Assembly: GCA_905616455.1 (NCBI GenBank)
Contig: CAJQSW010000014.1
Location: forward strand, 1-64,000
Length of the DNA stretch: 64,000 bases
Origin: an uncultured Candidatus Pelagibacter sp.
GTDB taxonomy: Bacteria > Pseudomonadota > Alphaproteobacteria > Pelagibacterales > Pelagibacteraceae
Reading direction: 5' to 3'
In this document: positions 44,567 to 56,004 of the stretch, in pieces
How the letters are laid out: every line of letters begins with the position of its first letter
How positions within the stretch are numbered: position 1 is the first letter of the stretch
Notes under the pieces: generated by a model
What the model was told of the DNA's origin: nothing
Seen by the model: only the letters and a program-made list of their open reading frames with translations
Database searches by the model: none
Program-made: the position numbers and the translations under genes

Positions 44567-45727
44567 TTATTTTATAGCCTCTACTATTTTTTGTGCAGCA
44601 TCATCTAAGTTTTCTGCTGAAATTAATTTTAGTCCTGAATTATCTAAAATCTCTTTTCCCTCTTTAAAGTTAGTTCCAGCAAGTCTAACCACTAATGGAA
44701 CACTTATGTTTATTTCCTTTGCAGCATCCACAACACCTTGCGCAAGAACATCACATCTCATTATTCCACCAAAAATATTTATCAGAATACCTTTAACATT
44801 TTTATCTGAAAGAATTATTTTAAGAGCAGCAGAGACTTTTTCTTTTGAAGCTCCACCTCCAACGTCTAAAAAATTTGCAGGTTCTTTTCCATATAATTTG
44901 ATTATATCCATTGTAGCCATTGCTAATCCAGCTCCATTGACCATACATCCAATACTTCCATCTAGTTTTATGTAAGCAAGATCATGTTTACTCGCTTCAA
45001 TTTCCGCAGGATCTTCTTCATTTAAATCTCTTAGTTCAATAATTTCAGGATGTCGGAATAAAGCATTTGAATCAAAATTAACCTTTGCATCTAAACAAAT
45101 TATTTTTTTTTCTTTAGTCAAAATTAGGGGATTAACCTCAACCATATTAGCATCAGTCTCAATAAACATGTTATATACCGATTTAATTAGTAGTATTGCT
45201 TGCTTTTTAGCATCATCAGTTAAATTGTAAATTTTAATTATTTCTTCACAATCTTCGTTTGAGATTTCATCTGTGATGTTAATTTTTGTCGTTATGATTT
45301 TTTCTGGTGTATTATTTGCTACTTCTTCAATATCCATTCCGCCTTGATCACTTGATATAAATGCAATTTTTGAACTAGCTCTATCTACTAAGCATGATAA
45401 ATAAAATTCTTTATCTATGTTTGAAGACTCTTCAACATACAATCTTTTAACCTCTCTTCCTTCTGGACCTGTTTGGTGTGTTATAAGAGTTTTGCCCAAA
45501 AGCTCTTTGGCTGCAATACTTAATTCTTCTATAGTATCTAAAATTTTTACTCCTCCAGCCTTACCTCTTCCACCAGCATGGATTTGTGCCTTTAAAACAA
45601 ATTTTTCAGTCTGTAATGATTTTACTTTTTCAACTAATTCATCAACAGTAAAAGCAAAAACTCCTTCTGGTACAACTGCACCATACTTTTTAAGTATTTT
45701 TTTTGCTTGATGTTCATGAATATTCAT
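44567..45727 (-). CDS. sucC: Succinyl-CoA synthetase beta subunit
   Basis: This 386-aa ATP-grasp subunit starts [22 protein letters not shown] and contains [25 protein letters not shown] and [16 protein letters not shown] with [15 protein letters not shown]. It pairs with SucD. It starts two bases after mdh. Confidence 0.98.
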   Translation of the reverse strand: MNIHEHQAKKILKKYGAVVPEGVFAFTVDELVEKVKSLQTEKFVLKAQIHAGGRGKAGGVKILDTIEELSIAAKELLGKTLITHQTGPEGREVKRLYVEESSNIDKEFYLSCLVDRASSKIAFISSDQGGMDIEEVANNTPEKIITTKINITDEISNEDCEEIIKIYNLTDDAKKQAILLIKSVYNMFIETDANMVEVNPLILTKEKKIICLDAKVNFDSNALFRHPEIIELRDLNEEDPAEIEASKHDLAYIKLDGSIGCMVNGAGLAMATMDIIKLYGKEPANFLDVGGGASKEKVSAALKIILSDKNVKGILINIFGGIMRCDVLAQGVVDAAKEINISVPLVVRLAGTNFKEGKEILDNSGLKLISAENLDDAAQKIVEAIK

Positions 45728-45729
45728 TC

Positions 45730-46692
45730 TTATTTAGATAAATCTGGATCTATTTTTGATGCTGCTTCCCATAACGCTTTAACTGCATCAATAGAATTCA
45801 TAAATTCTTTTTTTTCTTTTTCATCTAAATCTATTTGTTCTATTTTTTCAACACCATCTTTTCCAATAATTACTGGTACTCCAGCATAAACATTATTAAC
45901 TCCATACTCTCCTTTTAAATGAACTGCGCATGGAAGTAATTTTTTTTCATCTTTTAGATATGCTTCTGCCATTTGAATACCCGACGCAGCTGGCGCATAG
46001 AAGGCTGAACCTTTTTCTAAATACTTAACAATCTCGGCACCACCATCTCTAGTTCTTTGATTAATTTCTTCCAATCTCTCTAAGGATATTTTTCCTTCTT
46101 TAACTAGTTCTAATAAAGGCTTGCCTGAAATTTTTGTAAATCTTGGTAAAGGAACCATTGTATCTCCATGACCTCCCATAACCATTGCTTCAATTTCTTT
46201 CACAGGAACGTTTAACTCTAAAGATAAAAATAATTTAAATCTTGAAGTATCTAAAATTCCTGCCATTCCAACTACTTTGTTTGCAGGTAGACCTGAAAAT
46301 TTTTGAAAAGCCATTACCATAACGTCTAGTGGGTTTGTAATACATATAACGAATGCATTGGGTGCATTTTTTTTAATACCTTCTGCTACTTGTTTAATAA
46401 TTTTTAAATTAATACCCAGTAAGTCATCCCTGCTCATACCTGGTTTTCTTGGTACTCCAGCAGTTATTATTATTACATCAGAATCTTTTATATCTTCATA
46501 ATTGTCTGTTCCTGAAAATTTTACATTAAAGCCATCAACAGAAGAAGATTGAGCAATATCTAAAGCCTTACCCTTGGCTATGCCACTTGCAACGTCAAAC
46601 AACACAACTTCATTAGCAACTTCTTTAGTTCCAATTAAGTGAGCTAAAGTGCCCCCAATTTGACCTGCACCTATTAAAGATATTTTTTTCAT
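45730..46692 (-). CDS. mdh: Malate dehydrogenase
   Basis: This 320-aa NAD enzyme has the Rossmann start [16 protein letters not shown], the substrate loop [13 protein letters not shown] with the discriminating arginines, and the catalytic [13 protein letters not shown]is. It belongs to the LDH-like bacterial malate dehydrogenases. The mdh-sucC-sucD-sucA-sucB-lpdA order is standard for alphaproteobacteria. Confidence 0.97.
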   Translation of the reverse strand: MKKISLIGAGQIGGTLAHLIGTKEVANEVVLFDVASGIAKGKALDIAQSSSVDGFNVKFSGTDNYEDIKDSDVIIITAGVPRKPGMSRDDLLGINLKIIKQVAEGIKKNAPNAFVICITNPLDVMVMAFQKFSGLPANKVVGMAGILDTSRFKLFLSLELNVPVKEIEAMVMGGHGDTMVPLPRFTKISGKPLLELVKEGKISLERLEEINQRTRDGGAEIVKYLEKGSAFYAPAASGIQMAEAYLKDEKKLLPCAVHLKGEYGVNNVYAGVPVIIGKDGVEKIEQIDLDEKEKKEFMNSIDAVKALWEAASKIDPDLSK

Positions 46693-46700
46693 TTTTTTCC

Positions 46701-48194
46701 TTATTTCATTGTTGGCATGACAAATTCTGGATTAGATCTTATTCCAGAGGGCCATCTTGAGGTTACTGTTTTAAGTTTTGTATAAAATTTGATTCCTTCT
46801 GCTCCATGCATTGCACTGTCTCCAAATAATGATCTTTTCCATCCACCAAAACTATGAAAAGCCATTGGTACAGGTATCGGAACATTAATTCCAACCATAC
46901 CAACTTGAATTTTACTAGCAAATGTTCTGGCTGAATCACCATCTCTCGTATAGATGCTTACTCCATTTCCATACTCATGGTCATTAATTAATTTTGTTGC
47001 CTCTTCAAAAGTTTTAACTCTTATTACTGATAAAACTGGTCCAAATATTTCCTCTTTATAGATTCTCATATCTTTTTGAACATGATCAAATAAACAGCCC
47101 CCAATAAAGAAACCATTTTCATAACCTTGAAGCTTTATATTTCTTCCATCAACGACTAATTTAGCACCTTCTTCAACACCTAGATCGACATAACCTTTTA
47201 CTTTTTCTAAATGTTCTTTGGTAACCAAAGGACCCATCTCAGATGTTTTATCCATGCCAGGTCCAACTTTTAAAGCCTCAGCTTTTTTTGATAAACGTGA
47301 AACTAGCTCGTCGCCTATATCTCCTACAGCTACAGCAACTGATTGAGCCATACATCTTTCTCCAGCTGACCCATATGCTGCTCCCATCAATCCGTTAACT
47401 GCACCATCAAGGTCACAGTCAGGCATTACAACTAAATGATTTTTTGCACCTCCTAATGCTTGAACTCTTTTTTCATTTTTCGCAGAATTTTCATAAATAT
47501 ATTTAGCAATTGGAGTTGAGCCTACAAAGCTTACAGCTTTAACATCTTTATTTGTTAAAATTGCATCAACTGACTCTTTATCTCCATTAACAACATTAAA
47601 AACACCATCCGGCAATCCAGCTTCTGTTAGTAGTTCTGCAAGTCTTAGTGGACATGATGGATCTTTTTCTGATGGTTTTAAAATAAATGTATTTCCACAA
47701 GCTATAGCTATAGGAAACATCCACATGGGTACCATTGCTGGAAAGTTAAAAGGTGTAATGCCAGCAACTACTCCAAGTGGCTGACGCATTGACCAGCTAT
47801 CTACATTGGTTCCTACATTTTCTGAAAATTCTCCTTTAAGTAAATGTGGAATTCCACATGCAAACTCAACTACTTCTAGTCCTCTTGTTAAAGAACCTTT
47901 AGCGTCTTCATAAACTTTACCATGTTCTGAAACTATTAATTTTGTAAGTTCATCAGTATTTTTTTCTATTAACTCTTTAAATTTGAACATCACTCTTGCT
48001 CTTTGAAGGGGGGGTTTCTGTGACCAAGTTTCAAAAGCTTTTTTTGCTACTTCTACAGCTTGATCAAGGTCAGTTTTGCTAGCTAACCTTACTTCGGATT
48101 CTTGTTCACCCGTTGCAGGATTGAAAATTTTGCTTTTTCTATCAGAAGAGCCTGAAATAAGCTTACCACCGACAAAATGTTCTAATAAATTCAT
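46701..48194 (-). CDS. mmsA: Methylmalonate-semialdehyde dehydrogenase (CoA-acylating)
   Basis: This 497-aa aldehyde dehydrogenase shows [35 protein letters not shown] and the catalytic Cys in [11 protein letters not shown]. This spacing is typical of MmsA, which turns methylmalonate or malonate semialdehyde into propionyl-CoA or acetyl-CoA. Its place between sdhB and mdh is unusual for a valine/propionate pathway enzyme and suits feeding three-carbon products to the TCA cycle. Substrate use here is inference. Confidence 0.93.
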   Translation of the reverse strand: MNLLEHFVGGKLISGSSDRKSKIFNPATGEQESEVRLASKTDLDQAVEVAKKAFETWSQKPPLQRARVMFKFKELIEKNTDELTKLIVSEHGKVYEDAKGSLTRGLEVVEFACGIPHLLKGEFSENVGTNVDSWSMRQPLGVVAGITPFNFPAMVPMWMFPIAIACGNTFILKPSEKDPSCPLRLAELLTEAGLPDGVFNVVNGDKESVDAILTNKDVKAVSFVGSTPIAKYIYENSAKNEKRVQALGGAKNHLVVMPDCDLDGAVNGLMGAAYGSAGERCMAQSVAVAVGDIGDELVSRLSKKAEALKVGPGMDKTSEMGPLVTKEHLEKVKGYVDLGVEEGAKLVVDGRNIKLQGYENGFFIGGCLFDHVQKDMRIYKEEIFGPVLSVIRVKTFEEATKLINDHEYGNGVSIYTRDGDSARTFASKIQVGMVGINVPIPVPMAFHSFGGWKRSLFGDSAMHGAEGIKFYTKLKTVTSRWPSGIRSNPEFVMPTMK

Positions 48195-48218
48195 GAATGG
48201 TGTTATTTAAAGGGGTAA

Positions 48219-48992
48219 TTAGCTTGTTGCAAGCATTTTTTTCAATTCTGCGATGGCTTTTGCCGGATTTAATCCCTTAGGACAAGCATTGGTGCAATTC
48301 ATAATAGTATGACATCTATATAACTTAAGTTCATCAGCTACTTTTTTTAATCTCTCTTTTCTTTCATCATCTCTGCTATCTACTATCCACCTATAAGCTT
48401 GAAGCAAAACTGCAGGACCTAAAAATTTATCCTCATTCCACCAATAGCTTGGACAAGAAGTGGAACAACACGCACACATGATACATTCATATGCACCATC
48501 TAATTTTTTTCTATCTTTTTGAGATTGAATAATTTCTGTAGTTTCAACTTTTGTATTTGTTTTCAACCAAGGCTCAATTGATTCGTATTGTTTATACAAT
48601 CCACTTAAGTCCCCAATTAAATCTTTTTTAACTTTTAGATGAGGTAGTGGATAAATATTTATATCTCCTTCAATTTCTGAATGAGGTTTTGTGCATGCTA
48701 AACCATTTTTACCATCCATATTCATTGCACAAGATCCACAAACACCATGTGCGCAAGATCTCCTATAAGCCAATGATGGGTCAATTTCGTTTTTAATCTT
48801 ATTTAAAATATCTAATACTTTTGAGGGACAGTTATCCATATCAACTTCATAAGTATCCTCTCTTGGGTTTTCTCCATTTGAGGGATCCCATCTATAAACA
48901 TTTACTTTTCTGATATTTTTTGATCCAGTTTTATCTTGATAATAGATACCTTTTTGAACTTCTGAATTTTTAGGCAAATTTATTTGGACCAC
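48219..48992 (-). CDS. sdhB: Succinate dehydrogenase iron-sulfur subunit
   Basis: This 257-aa subunit has the 2Fe-2S ligands in [19 protein letters not shown], the 4Fe-4S group [12 protein letters not shown] and the 3Fe-4S group [17 protein letters not shown]. It carries electrons from FAD to quinone. It shares one base with sdhA. Confidence 0.98.
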   Translation of the reverse strand: MVQINLPKNSEVQKGIYYQDKTGSKNIRKVNVYRWDPSNGENPREDTYEVDMDNCPSKVLDILNKIKNEIDPSLAYRRSCAHGVCGSCAMNMDGKNGLACTKPHSEIEGDINIYPLPHLKVKKDLIGDLSGLYKQYESIEPWLKTNTKVETTEIIQSQKDRKKLDGAYECIMCACCSTSCPSYWWNEDKFLGPAVLLQAYRWIVDSRDDERKERLKKVADELKLYRCHTIMNCTNACPKGLNPAKAIAELKKMLATS

Positions 48993-50767
48993 TAGTAAAC
49001 TCTTTCTTGTGGTGGAAAATATTGAACTTCATTCGTTAAAGTTGTTTTTGTAACTGGTCTATAGCCAATTTTGGTATCTTTTCCATTACACCAAGCAATA
49101 GTGTGTTGCATAAATTTTTCATCATCTCTTTTTGGGAAATCTTCTCTAGCGTGTGCTCCTCTACTCTCTTGCCTGTTATAAGCAGAATCTACAGTAGTAA
49201 TTGCTTGTCTTATTAAATTATCAAACTCCAATGTTTCTACTAAATCAGTATTAAAAATAAGAGACCTATCTTTTACAGAAATAGAGTCCATTCCATCATA
49301 AGTTTTTCTAATCTCATCAACACCTTCTTTAAGTGTTTTTTCTGTTCTAAAAACAGCACACTTTGATTGCATAGTTTTTTGCATTGAAAGTCTGAGTTCT
49401 GAAGTATTATTTTCACCATTAGAGTTTCTTAATTTATCAAATCTCTCTAAACATTTTTCTGTTTCAGACTCCCCTATATCTTCATGTGGGGTTCCTGGTT
49501 TTACAAGTTCAGCAGCTCTTCTAGCTGCGGCTCTTCCAAATACAACTAAGTCAATTAATGAATTAGATCCCAATCTATTTGCTCCATGAACAGAGACACA
49601 TGCAGCCTCACCAATTGCCATTAATCCTGGAACTGTTTTATTAGAATCGTTTCCAGTAAGTACTTCAGCTTTATAATTTGTTGGAATACCTCCCATATTA
49701 TAATGAACAGTGGGAACAACAGGAATTGGTTCTTTAGTAACATCAACGTTTGCAAATAACCTTGCTGCCTCTGTAATTCCTGGAAGTCTACTTTCAATAA
49801 TACTTTTGTCCAAATGACTTAAATGTAAATGAACATGATCTTGCTCTTTTCCAACGCCTCTACCTTCGTTAATCTCTATTGACATTGATCTACTTACTAC
49901 ATCTCTAGATGCCAAATCTTTAGCATTTGGAGCATATCGTTCCATAAATCTTTCACCTTTTGAATTAACTAAATAACCACCTTCTCCTCTAACACCCTCA
50001 GAAATTAAAGTTCCATGTCCGTAAATTCCTGTTGGATGAAACTGTACAAACTCCATATCTTGTAACGGTAGACCTGCTCTTAAAACCATAGCATTTCCAT
50101 CACCTGTACAAGTATGTGCAGACGTTGCTGAATAATAAGCTTTTCCATAACCACCTGTTGCAATTATTGTACTATGAGCTCTAAATCTATGAATGGTACC
50201 GTCATTTAAATTCCAAGCTATAAGACCTTTACATTCACCATCTTTCATTAATAAATCTAAAGCAAAATATTCAATAAAAAATTCAGTATTATGTTTTAAG
50301 GCTTGCCCATAAAGAGTGTGAAGTATTGCATGACCTGTTCTATCTGCGGCTGCACAAGTTCTTTGAACAATTCCATTACCATAATTTTTAGTCATTCCCC
50401 CAAAGGGTCTTTGGTAAATTTTGCCATCTTCTGTTCTACTAAATGGCACTCCATATTTTTCCAATTCTATAACAGCTGCAGGAGCCTCTTTACAAAGATA
50501 TTCAATACTATCTTGATCACCTAACCAGTCAGCACCTTTAACAGTATCATACATATGCCAACGCCAATCATCTTCACCCATATTTCCCAAAGATGCCGAT
50601 ATACCTCCCTGAGCTGCAGATGTGTGACTTCTAGTAGGAAAAACTTTTGAAATACAAGCTGTCTTTAAACCAGCTTCACTTAAGCCAACAGCAGCTCTTA
50701 AACCTGATCCTCCTGCGCCAAGTACGATAACATCGTATTCATGATCTATAATCTTATATGAACTCAT
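48992..50767 (-). CDS. sdhA: Succinate dehydrogenase flavoprotein subunit
   Basis: This 591-aa catalytic subunit has the covalent-FAD His in [16 protein letters not shown], the FAD fold [16 protein letters not shown], and substrate residues in [29 protein letters not shown] and [14 protein letters not shown] segments. It overlaps sdhD by four bases. Confidence 0.99.
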   Translation of the reverse strand: MSSYKIIDHEYDVIVLGAGGSGLRAAVGLSEAGLKTACISKVFPTRSHTSAAQGGISASLGNMGEDDWRWHMYDTVKGADWLGDQDSIEYLCKEAPAAVIELEKYGVPFSRTEDGKIYQRPFGGMTKNYGNGIVQRTCAAADRTGHAILHTLYGQALKHNTEFFIEYFALDLLMKDGECKGLIAWNLNDGTIHRFRAHSTIIATGGYGKAYYSATSAHTCTGDGNAMVLRAGLPLQDMEFVQFHPTGIYGHGTLISEGVRGEGGYLVNSKGERFMERYAPNAKDLASRDVVSRSMSIEINEGRGVGKEQDHVHLHLSHLDKSIIESRLPGITEAARLFANVDVTKEPIPVVPTVHYNMGGIPTNYKAEVLTGNDSNKTVPGLMAIGEAACVSVHGANRLGSNSLIDLVVFGRAAARRAAELVKPGTPHEDIGESETEKCLERFDKLRNSNGENNTSELRLSMQKTMQSKCAVFRTEKTLKEGVDEIRKTYDGMDSISVKDRSLIFNTDLVETLEFDNLIRQAITTVDSAYNRQESRGAHAREDFPKRDDEKFMQHTIAWCNGKDTKIGYRPVTKTTLTNEVQYFPPQERVY

Positions 50768-51093
50768 GTATTTAAATTAAATATTATTATAATTGTAATT
50801 AAAGGAATTATTATAGCAAATATATTCAAAGTTTTGTTTGCGACACTTTTGATTTTTTCATCCTGTATATAGTCTTCAAATACCTCACTAATACTTAAAG
50901 CTGAAAAAAAATAGGCAAAAACTAACAACAAAGAAACTAAAATTTTAGACGGCTGGTTTGAAAAAAAATTAACAATATCAACATAATCTTTATTGAAAAC
51001 TGAAACTAAATTTAAAATAAACCATATCATTAATGGTAACAACACCACAGAACTTACTCTCATTAATAGCCATTTTTTAGTCACATTATTCAT
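50764..51093 (-). CDS. sdhD: Succinate dehydrogenase membrane anchor SdhD (lacks haem-ligand His)
   Basis: This is a membrane subunit of about 109 aa with three hydrophobic segments, recognised by [16 protein letters not shown] at the start and the [13 protein letters not shown] motif (quinone-site Asp74-Tyr75). I prefer the ATG at 51093, one base after the sdhC stop; an upstream ATG at 51114 would add seven residues and overlap sdhC. The position 12 residues before the Tyr, where relatives have the haem-ligating His, is Phe63, and the protein has no histidine at all. Context with sdhC and sdhA makes the assignment secure. Confidence 0.9.
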   Translation of the reverse strand: MNNVTKKWLLMRVSSVVLLPLMIWFILNLVSVFNKDYVDIVNFFSNQPSKILVSLLLVFAYFFSALSISEVFEDYIQDEKIKSVANKTLNIFAIIIPLITIIIIFNLNT

Positions 51094-51094
51094 G

Positions 51095-51478
51095 CTAAAT
51101 AAATTGCTTTCCAATTAAATAAATTAAAATTGTTAAAAAAAATGAACCAATGATCACGATTAATCCTGTTATCTTTGTTACATTTAATTCAAACCCATAT
51201 CCTAGGTCCATAATTAAATGTCTTATTTCACTTAATATCTGGAAACTAAATGACCATGTTAAACCTAAAATTATGAATTTTCCTAAAATAGAATTTAAAA
51301 ATACCTTAGTAAGCTCATAACTATTTTCACCTAGTAATAATGAAGCAATCCAAAAACAAATTATTGTTATAGCAACTATATTTATTATTCCTGTAATTCT
51401 ATGTGAAATGGATACTAAAGAAGATATGTGCCATCTATAGATCTGAATGTGTGGTGATAAAGGATTATTATTTTCCAT
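51095..51478 (-). CDS. sdhC: Succinate dehydrogenase cytochrome b subunit SdhC (lacks canonical haem-ligand His)
   Basis: This three-helix membrane subunit of about 127 aa begins with the conserved NPLSPHIQIYRW and SISHRITG (quinone-site Ser and Arg27). The second family signature, normally HxxxGxRHLxxD, reads QILSEIRHLIMD here: Gln80 replaces the haem-ligand His and Glu84 replaces Gly. I start at the ATG at 51478; another ATG at 51487 would add three residues. The asd gene end overlaps the start by about ten bases. Confidence 0.92.
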   Translation of the reverse strand: MENNNPLSPHIQIYRWHISSLVSISHRITGIINIVAITIICFWIASLLLGENSYELTKVFLNSILGKFIILGLTWSFSFQILSEIRHLIMDLGYGFELNVTKITGLIVIIGSFFLTILIYLIGKQFI

Positions 51479-52475
51479 TAAATTCATCTTTAATTAAAGT
51501 TTCTGCAATCTCAACAGCATTCAATGCCGCTCCTCTAAGTAAGTTATCAGAAACAATCCATAGGTTTAATGAATTTTTATTAGTTTTATCTTCCCGTATT
51601 CTTGAAATATAAGTTGTGTCTCTACCTTCTGTTTCAATTGGAGTGCTATACCCTCCATCTTCTCTTTTGTCATAAACCTCGCAACCATCAGCTTTACTAA
51701 GGGCACCTCTAACTTTTTCTAAAGAAAATGGTTTTTCAAATTGAATATTTACTGACTCGGCATGAGAAACCATAACTGGAATTCTCACACATGTTGCTGT
51801 TAATTCTATTTTGTCACCAAGAATTTTTTTAGTTTCATTAGTCATTTTTAACTCTTCTTTAGTATAACCATCATCTGCAAAAACATCGATATGGGGAATG
51901 GCATTAAAAGCTATTTGTTTAGTAAAATTTATAGATTTAATTTCTTTATTTTCTAACGATAATTTTGTTTGTTCTATTAGTTCGTCCATAGGTTTTTTTC
52001 CACCCCCTGAAACGGACTGATATGTCGAGACAATTATTCGTTCAATATTAAATAAATCGTGTAATGGTTTAAGAGCAATTACTAACTGAGCTGTTGAACA
52101 ATTAGGGTTAGCAATTATATTTTTTTTCATACTCTTAATTGCTTCTGGATTTACCTGTGGAACAATTAATGGCACATCAGGATCCATTCTAAAAAAACTA
52201 GAATTATCTATAACTGTTGAATGCTTTGCTGCTTTTGGAGCATATTGTTCTGAAATTTTTCCACCTGCTGCGAAGAAAGTAATTCGAATTTTTGAAAAAT
52301 CAAATGTTTCAAGGTTAAAGACCTCATGCTCTCTCCCACTAAAATTTATTTTTTGGCCAGCACTTCTTGGTGAAGCAACTAAAAATAGTTGTTTTATAAA
52401 AAGATTTTTTCTCTCTAGAACTTCGAGAATTTTTCTTCCAACATTACCTGTGGCTCCTACAATTGCTATATTCAT
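51468..52475 (-). CDS. asd: Aspartate-semialdehyde dehydrogenase
   Basis: This 335-aa enzyme reduces aspartyl phosphate toward lysine, threonine and methionine precursors. It has VGATGNVGRKILEVL, the catalytic Cys in ANPNCSTAQLVIALKPL and SGGGKKPMDEL. It sits between dmdA (20 bases upstream) and sdhC. It supplies homoserine precursor for the MetX route. Confidence 0.96.
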   Translation of the reverse strand: MNIAIVGATGNVGRKILEVLERKNLFIKQLFLVASPRSAGQKINFSGREHEVFNLETFDFSKIRITFFAAGGKISEQYAPKAAKHSTVIDNSSFFRMDPDVPLIVPQVNPEAIKSMKKNIIANPNCSTAQLVIALKPLHDLFNIERIIVSTYQSVSGGGKKPMDELIEQTKLSLENKEIKSINFTKQIAFNAIPHIDVFADDGYTKEELKMTNETKKILGDKIELTATCVRIPVMVSHAESVNIQFEKPFSLEKVRGALSKADGCEVYDKREDGGYSTPIETEGRDTTYISRIREDKTNKNSLNLWIVSDNLLRGAALNAVEIAETLIKDEFNGK

Positions 52476-52495
52476 GGTGTTATTAGGCTTTTATA

Positions 52496-53605
52496 CTAGA
52501 TGAAGGGTAAATCGCAAACTTTTCCATTAATAGTATTATCATTTATTTGAATTTTAAAGGTTTGAGATACTTCCCAGTGGGACTTTTGGATCATTGCTAT
52601 TCCAATAACCATTTGAAAATGAGGTGAATAACAAGATGACCTTAATTCACCAATTATATTGTTTTTCTCATCATATAAATTTTTTGATCCTGTGAGACTA
52701 ATTTCTTTTATATCAATTTTAATACCCATTAACTTTTTTTTGGCTCCTTTTAATTTAACTTCTTTTAATTTATCTTTTCCTAAAAAATTTATATCACTAT
52801 CCAAACTAACATATTGATCAAAACCACATTCAAATGGATTGTCGTTGTTATCAAAATCATTTCCATAAGACAGTAATGCACTCTCAATTCTCTCTATTAA
52901 ATTTGGACACCCAGGTCGTACATTAAATTCTTTTCCAACTTCAAAAAGATGGTCATATAATTTTTGTCCTGACTCTGTATTTTGAACATAAACTTCGTAT
53001 CCACCTTGCTTAGACCATCCTGACCTTGCTATTAAATGTTTAGTTCCGTCAAAATCAAAATAATCAAATCCAAAGAATTTTAGTTCAATAATTTTTTTTC
53101 CAAAAACTTTTTCCATTAATGCAAATGATTTTGGACCCTGTATTGCCATTATATCCACCACTGGCTCTACAATCTTAACATCAAATTTATGTCCAGATGC
53201 TAAACCTTTAGCTAAAAAGATTACATCCGAATCTGCTATTGATAACCACCATCTATTTTCATCCAGCTTTAAAACAACTGGATCATTAACTAGGTTTCCA
53301 TTTTCATCTATTATTGGACAATAATAACATCTCCCAATTTTAGATTTTGATAAATCTCGACATGTCATCAATTGCACTAATTCTGCAGAGTCTTTTCCTG
53401 ATATCTCTACCTGTCTTTCCGCAGCAACATCCCATACTTGAACATGTTCTTTTAAATGTTTGTAGCTATTTTCTATTGATCCAAAAGCAGCAGGTAACAA
53501 CATGTGATTATAAATTGTATATGCTGTAACTCCTTGTTTCTCTATCCTTGAGGTATATGGAGTACTTCTTAATCTTCTTGATTTTGCAATTGAAAAATTT
53601 TTCAT
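52496..53605 (-). CDS. dmdA: Dimethylsulfoniopropionate (DMSP) demethylase
   Basis: This 369-aa enzyme of the GcvT fold moves a methyl group from DMSP to tetrahydrofolate, leaving 3-methylmercaptopropionate. The whole sequence matches the Pelagibacter DmdA that I know, including [52 protein letters not shown] and the C-terminal VCDLPFI, and it has the same length. It is the last gene of a five-gene block and overlaps the hydrolase gene upstream by four bases. Paralogous GcvT and dimethylglycine demethylases are excluded by this full-length match and by the dmdB/dmdC-like neighbours. Confidence 0.97.
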   Translation of the reverse strand: MKNFSIAKSRRLRSTPYTSRIEKQGVTAYTIYNHMLLPAAFGSIENSYKHLKEHVQVWDVAAERQVEISGKDSAELVQLMTCRDLSKSKIGRCYYCPIIDENGNLVNDPVVLKLDENRWWLSIADSDVIFLAKGLASGHKFDVKIVEPVVDIMAIQGPKSFALMEKVFGKKIIELKFFGFDYFDFDGTKHLIARSGWSKQGGYEVYVQNTESGQKLYDHLFEVGKEFNVRPGCPNLIERIESALLSYGNDFDNNDNPFECGFDQYVSLDSDINFLGKDKLKEVKLKGAKKKLMGIKIDIKEISLTGSKNLYDEKNNIIGELRSSCYSPHFQMVIGIAMIQKSHWEVSQTFKIQINDNTINGKVCDLPFI

Positions 53606-54378
53606 TTTTTTATAAATTCAGAGATCTTTTCTCTCATTTCAAAAGCTTTTTCAAACATAATCATATGCCCACAACCTTTTATTGTATGTATTTTTGAATT
53701 AGGAATAAGTTCAGCAAATCTCTTACCTTTTTCAAGGTTAACCATCTTATCTAACTCACCAAAAATAAATAATGTGGGGCAGTTAATTGACTTTAGAGCT
53801 TCAGATCCATTTTTATAATTATTGCAAGCTACAAGATCAATAGCTAAAATTTCTCTAATATCTCTTGAAGAATTAATAATTTTTTGTACAGGATTACCTC
53901 CAATAAATTTTTTAGAGTTCTCATAACCCCACTTCATCATCAATTTAACTGCTTTATTATCTCCGTCTTCAGCAAGATCAATTAAGTCTTGATTAACTGG
54001 CATTCTGTATGATCCGCTAACAAATACTAAATTTTTAACTCTTTTTGGGTATTTAAAACAATATTCAAGTGCTTCCAGACATCCTTGTGAGTGTCCGATT
54101 ATTGTTATTTTAGAAATGTTCAGTTTATTAAAAACTTTTTCTAACCAATCAGAAATTTCTTCTATTGATTTTAAACTTTTACCTTCAGAATTTCCATGCC
54201 CTGGTAAATCAATTGCTAGGACATTATAATTTTGATTTGATAAGTACTGTTCAGTTAAAGACCAAACAATATGAGAAAGTCCACTTCCATGGAGCAAAAC
54301 TATAGTATCTTTATCTTTATTTATACCTTGACCTGCATCTGAAACAAAAACTTTTTTATCATCTATTTCAAGAATCAA
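53602..54378 (-). CDS. Alpha/beta hydrolase in the DMSP cluster
   Basis: This 258-aa hydrolase has [12 protein letters not shown] as oxyanion loop, the nucleophile Ser97 in GHSQG, Asp210 in FGELDKM and His238 in [10 protein letters not shown]: a complete triad. It has no signal peptide. It overlaps dmdA and the CoA ligase gene by four bases each, so all three are translationally coupled. The substrate is unknown. Thioester or ester hydrolysis in DMSP breakdown is a hypothesis from position only. Confidence 0.85.
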   Translation of the reverse strand: MILEIDDKKVFVSDAGQGINKDKDTIVLLHGSGLSHIVWSLTEQYLSNQNYNVLAIDLPGHGNSEGKSLKSIEEISDWLEKVFNKLNISKITIIGHSQGCLEALEYCFKYPKRVKNLVFVSGSYRMPVNQDLIDLAEDGDNKAVKLMMKWGYENSKKFIGGNPVQKIINSSRDIREILAIDLVACNNYKNGSEALKSINCPTLFIFGELDKMVNLEKGKRFAELIPNSKIHTIKGCGHMIMFEKAFEMREKISEFIKK

Positions 54379-56003
54379 CTCAGATCCTTTAATTTTTTTC
54401 TAAGCTCAAATTTTTGTATTTTCCCAGTTGATGTTTTCGGTAACTCACAAAATATAACTTTTTTTGGAAGTTTAAATCCTGCTAAAGTTTCTCTACAAAA
54501 ATCTATGATATCTTTTTCTTCTACAGACTTATCTTTAATTAACTCAACAAAAGCACAAGGTGTTTCTCCCCACTTTTCATCTGGTTTAGCAACGACAGCT
54601 GCTAATGATACTGCTGGGTGTTTTGCGATTGTATTCTCTATTTCAATTGAAGAGATATTTTCTCCTCCTGAAATAATAATATCTTTTGATCTGTCTTGAA
54701 TCTTTATATATCCATCTGGATGAGTTATGGCCAAATCTCCTGAATGAAACCACCCACCAGACATGGCTTTATCAGTCGCTTCTTTATCTTTATAATATCC
54801 TTTCATTACAATATTTCCTCTAATCATAATTTCACCCATAGTTTTTCCATCCTTTGGTACAGGCTTCATTGTCTTAGGGTCCATAACAACTGCACCTTCG
54901 GTATTAGGATATCTAACACCTTGTCTTGCTTTAATTTCATTTTTTTTATCTTTTTCTAAAGTATCCCAGTCTTCATTCCATGCACACTGCAACATATGAC
55001 CATAAGTTTCTGTTAATCCATAAACATGCATCACTTCAAAGCCAAGGTTTTCCATTTTTTCAAAGATGATACTTGGTGGGGGTGCGCCTGCGGTTAAAAC
55101 ATTTACTTTTCTTTTTAAAGCTTTTTGATGCTCTTTTGGAGTGTTAACAATCATATTTAATACAATTGGGGCTCCACCGAAATGAGTTACTTCATATTTA
55201 TCAATTAATTCAAACATCTTTTTTACATCAATGTTTCTTAAACAAATTACCCTTGCATGTAGCATTGCCAGTGTCCAAGGATAACACCAACCGTTACAAT
55301 GAAACATGGGCACAACGCATAAAAAATTTAGTTTGTTAGGCATATTCCAAGCTGTGGCACTACCTGTTGCCATCAAATATGAACCTCTGTGGTGATAAAC
55401 TACTCCTTTTGGTTTTCCGGTAGTTCCAGATGTATATCCTAATGAGATTGCTTCCCATTCATCACTGGGCTTTTTCCACTCATAATTTTCATCACCTGTA
55501 TTTAAGAAACTTTCATATTCAAGTTCTCCTATTTTTTTGAAAGAACTTGTATCTATGTCTTGGTCATCAATATCAATAATTGTAATTTTATTTTTAACAT
55601 TCTTTAAAGCTTTCTCAATTACATCATAAAATTGTCTATCTACGATTAAAACTTTTGCATCACTATGTTGTAAAATATAACTTACTGTATTCGGGTCTAG
55701 TCTTGTATTGATTGCATTAATTACTGCTCCCACCATTGGTATTGAGTAATGAGCTTCAAAAATTTCTGGTGTATTGAAAGCCATTATAGAAACTGTATCT
55801 CCAGTTTTCACACCCAATTTATCAAGTGCGCTAGCAAACTTAACGCATCTTTTATAAACCTCTTTCCAAGTATAAGATCTGCTTTCATAAACTAAGGCTT
55901 CATAGTTTGGGTATATATCTTTAGTTCTTTCTAAAAATGTTAAAGGAGAAAGAGGAACATAGTTAGCCTCATTTTTATCTAAATTTTTATCGTAATGACT
56001 CAT
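54375..56003 (-). CDS. dmdB: Acyl-CoA ligase, DmdB-like (methylmercaptopropionate-CoA ligase)
   Basis: This 542-aa AMP-forming ligase has the motif YTSGTTGKPKG at 190-200, GGWFHSGDLA, the hinge QDRSKDIIISGGENIS and the C-terminal KTSTGKIQKFELRKKL with the catalytic Lys. DmdB enzymes link methylmercaptopropionate, and often short fatty acids, to CoA. The name rests on position between dmdA and a DmdC-like dehydrogenase, so wider medium-chain use is possible. It overlaps the hydrolase gene by four bases and is one base from dmdC. Confidence 0.82.
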   Translation of the reverse strand: MSHYDKNLDKNEANYVPLSPLTFLERTKDIYPNYEALVYESRSYTWKEVYKRCVKFASALDKLGVKTGDTVSIMAFNTPEIFEAHYSIPMVGAVINAINTRLDPNTVSYILQHSDAKVLIVDRQFYDVIEKALKNVKNKITIIDIDDQDIDTSSFKKIGELEYESFLNTGDENYEWKKPSDEWEAISLGYTSGTTGKPKGVVYHHRGSYLMATGSATAWNMPNKLNFLCVVPMFHCNGWCYPWTLAMLHARVICLRNIDVKKMFELIDKYEVTHFGGAPIVLNMIVNTPKEHQKALKRKVNVLTAGAPPPSIIFEKMENLGFEVMHVYGLTETYGHMLQCAWNEDWDTLEKDKKNEIKARQGVRYPNTEGAVVMDPKTMKPVPKDGKTMGEIMIRGNIVMKGYYKDKEATDKAMSGGWFHSGDLAITHPDGYIKIQDRSKDIIISGGENISSIEIENTIAKHPAVSLAAVVAKPDEKWGETPCAFVELIKDKSVEEKDIIDFCRETLAGFKLPKKVIFCELPKTSTGKIQKFELRKKLKDLS

Positions 56004-56004
56004 A

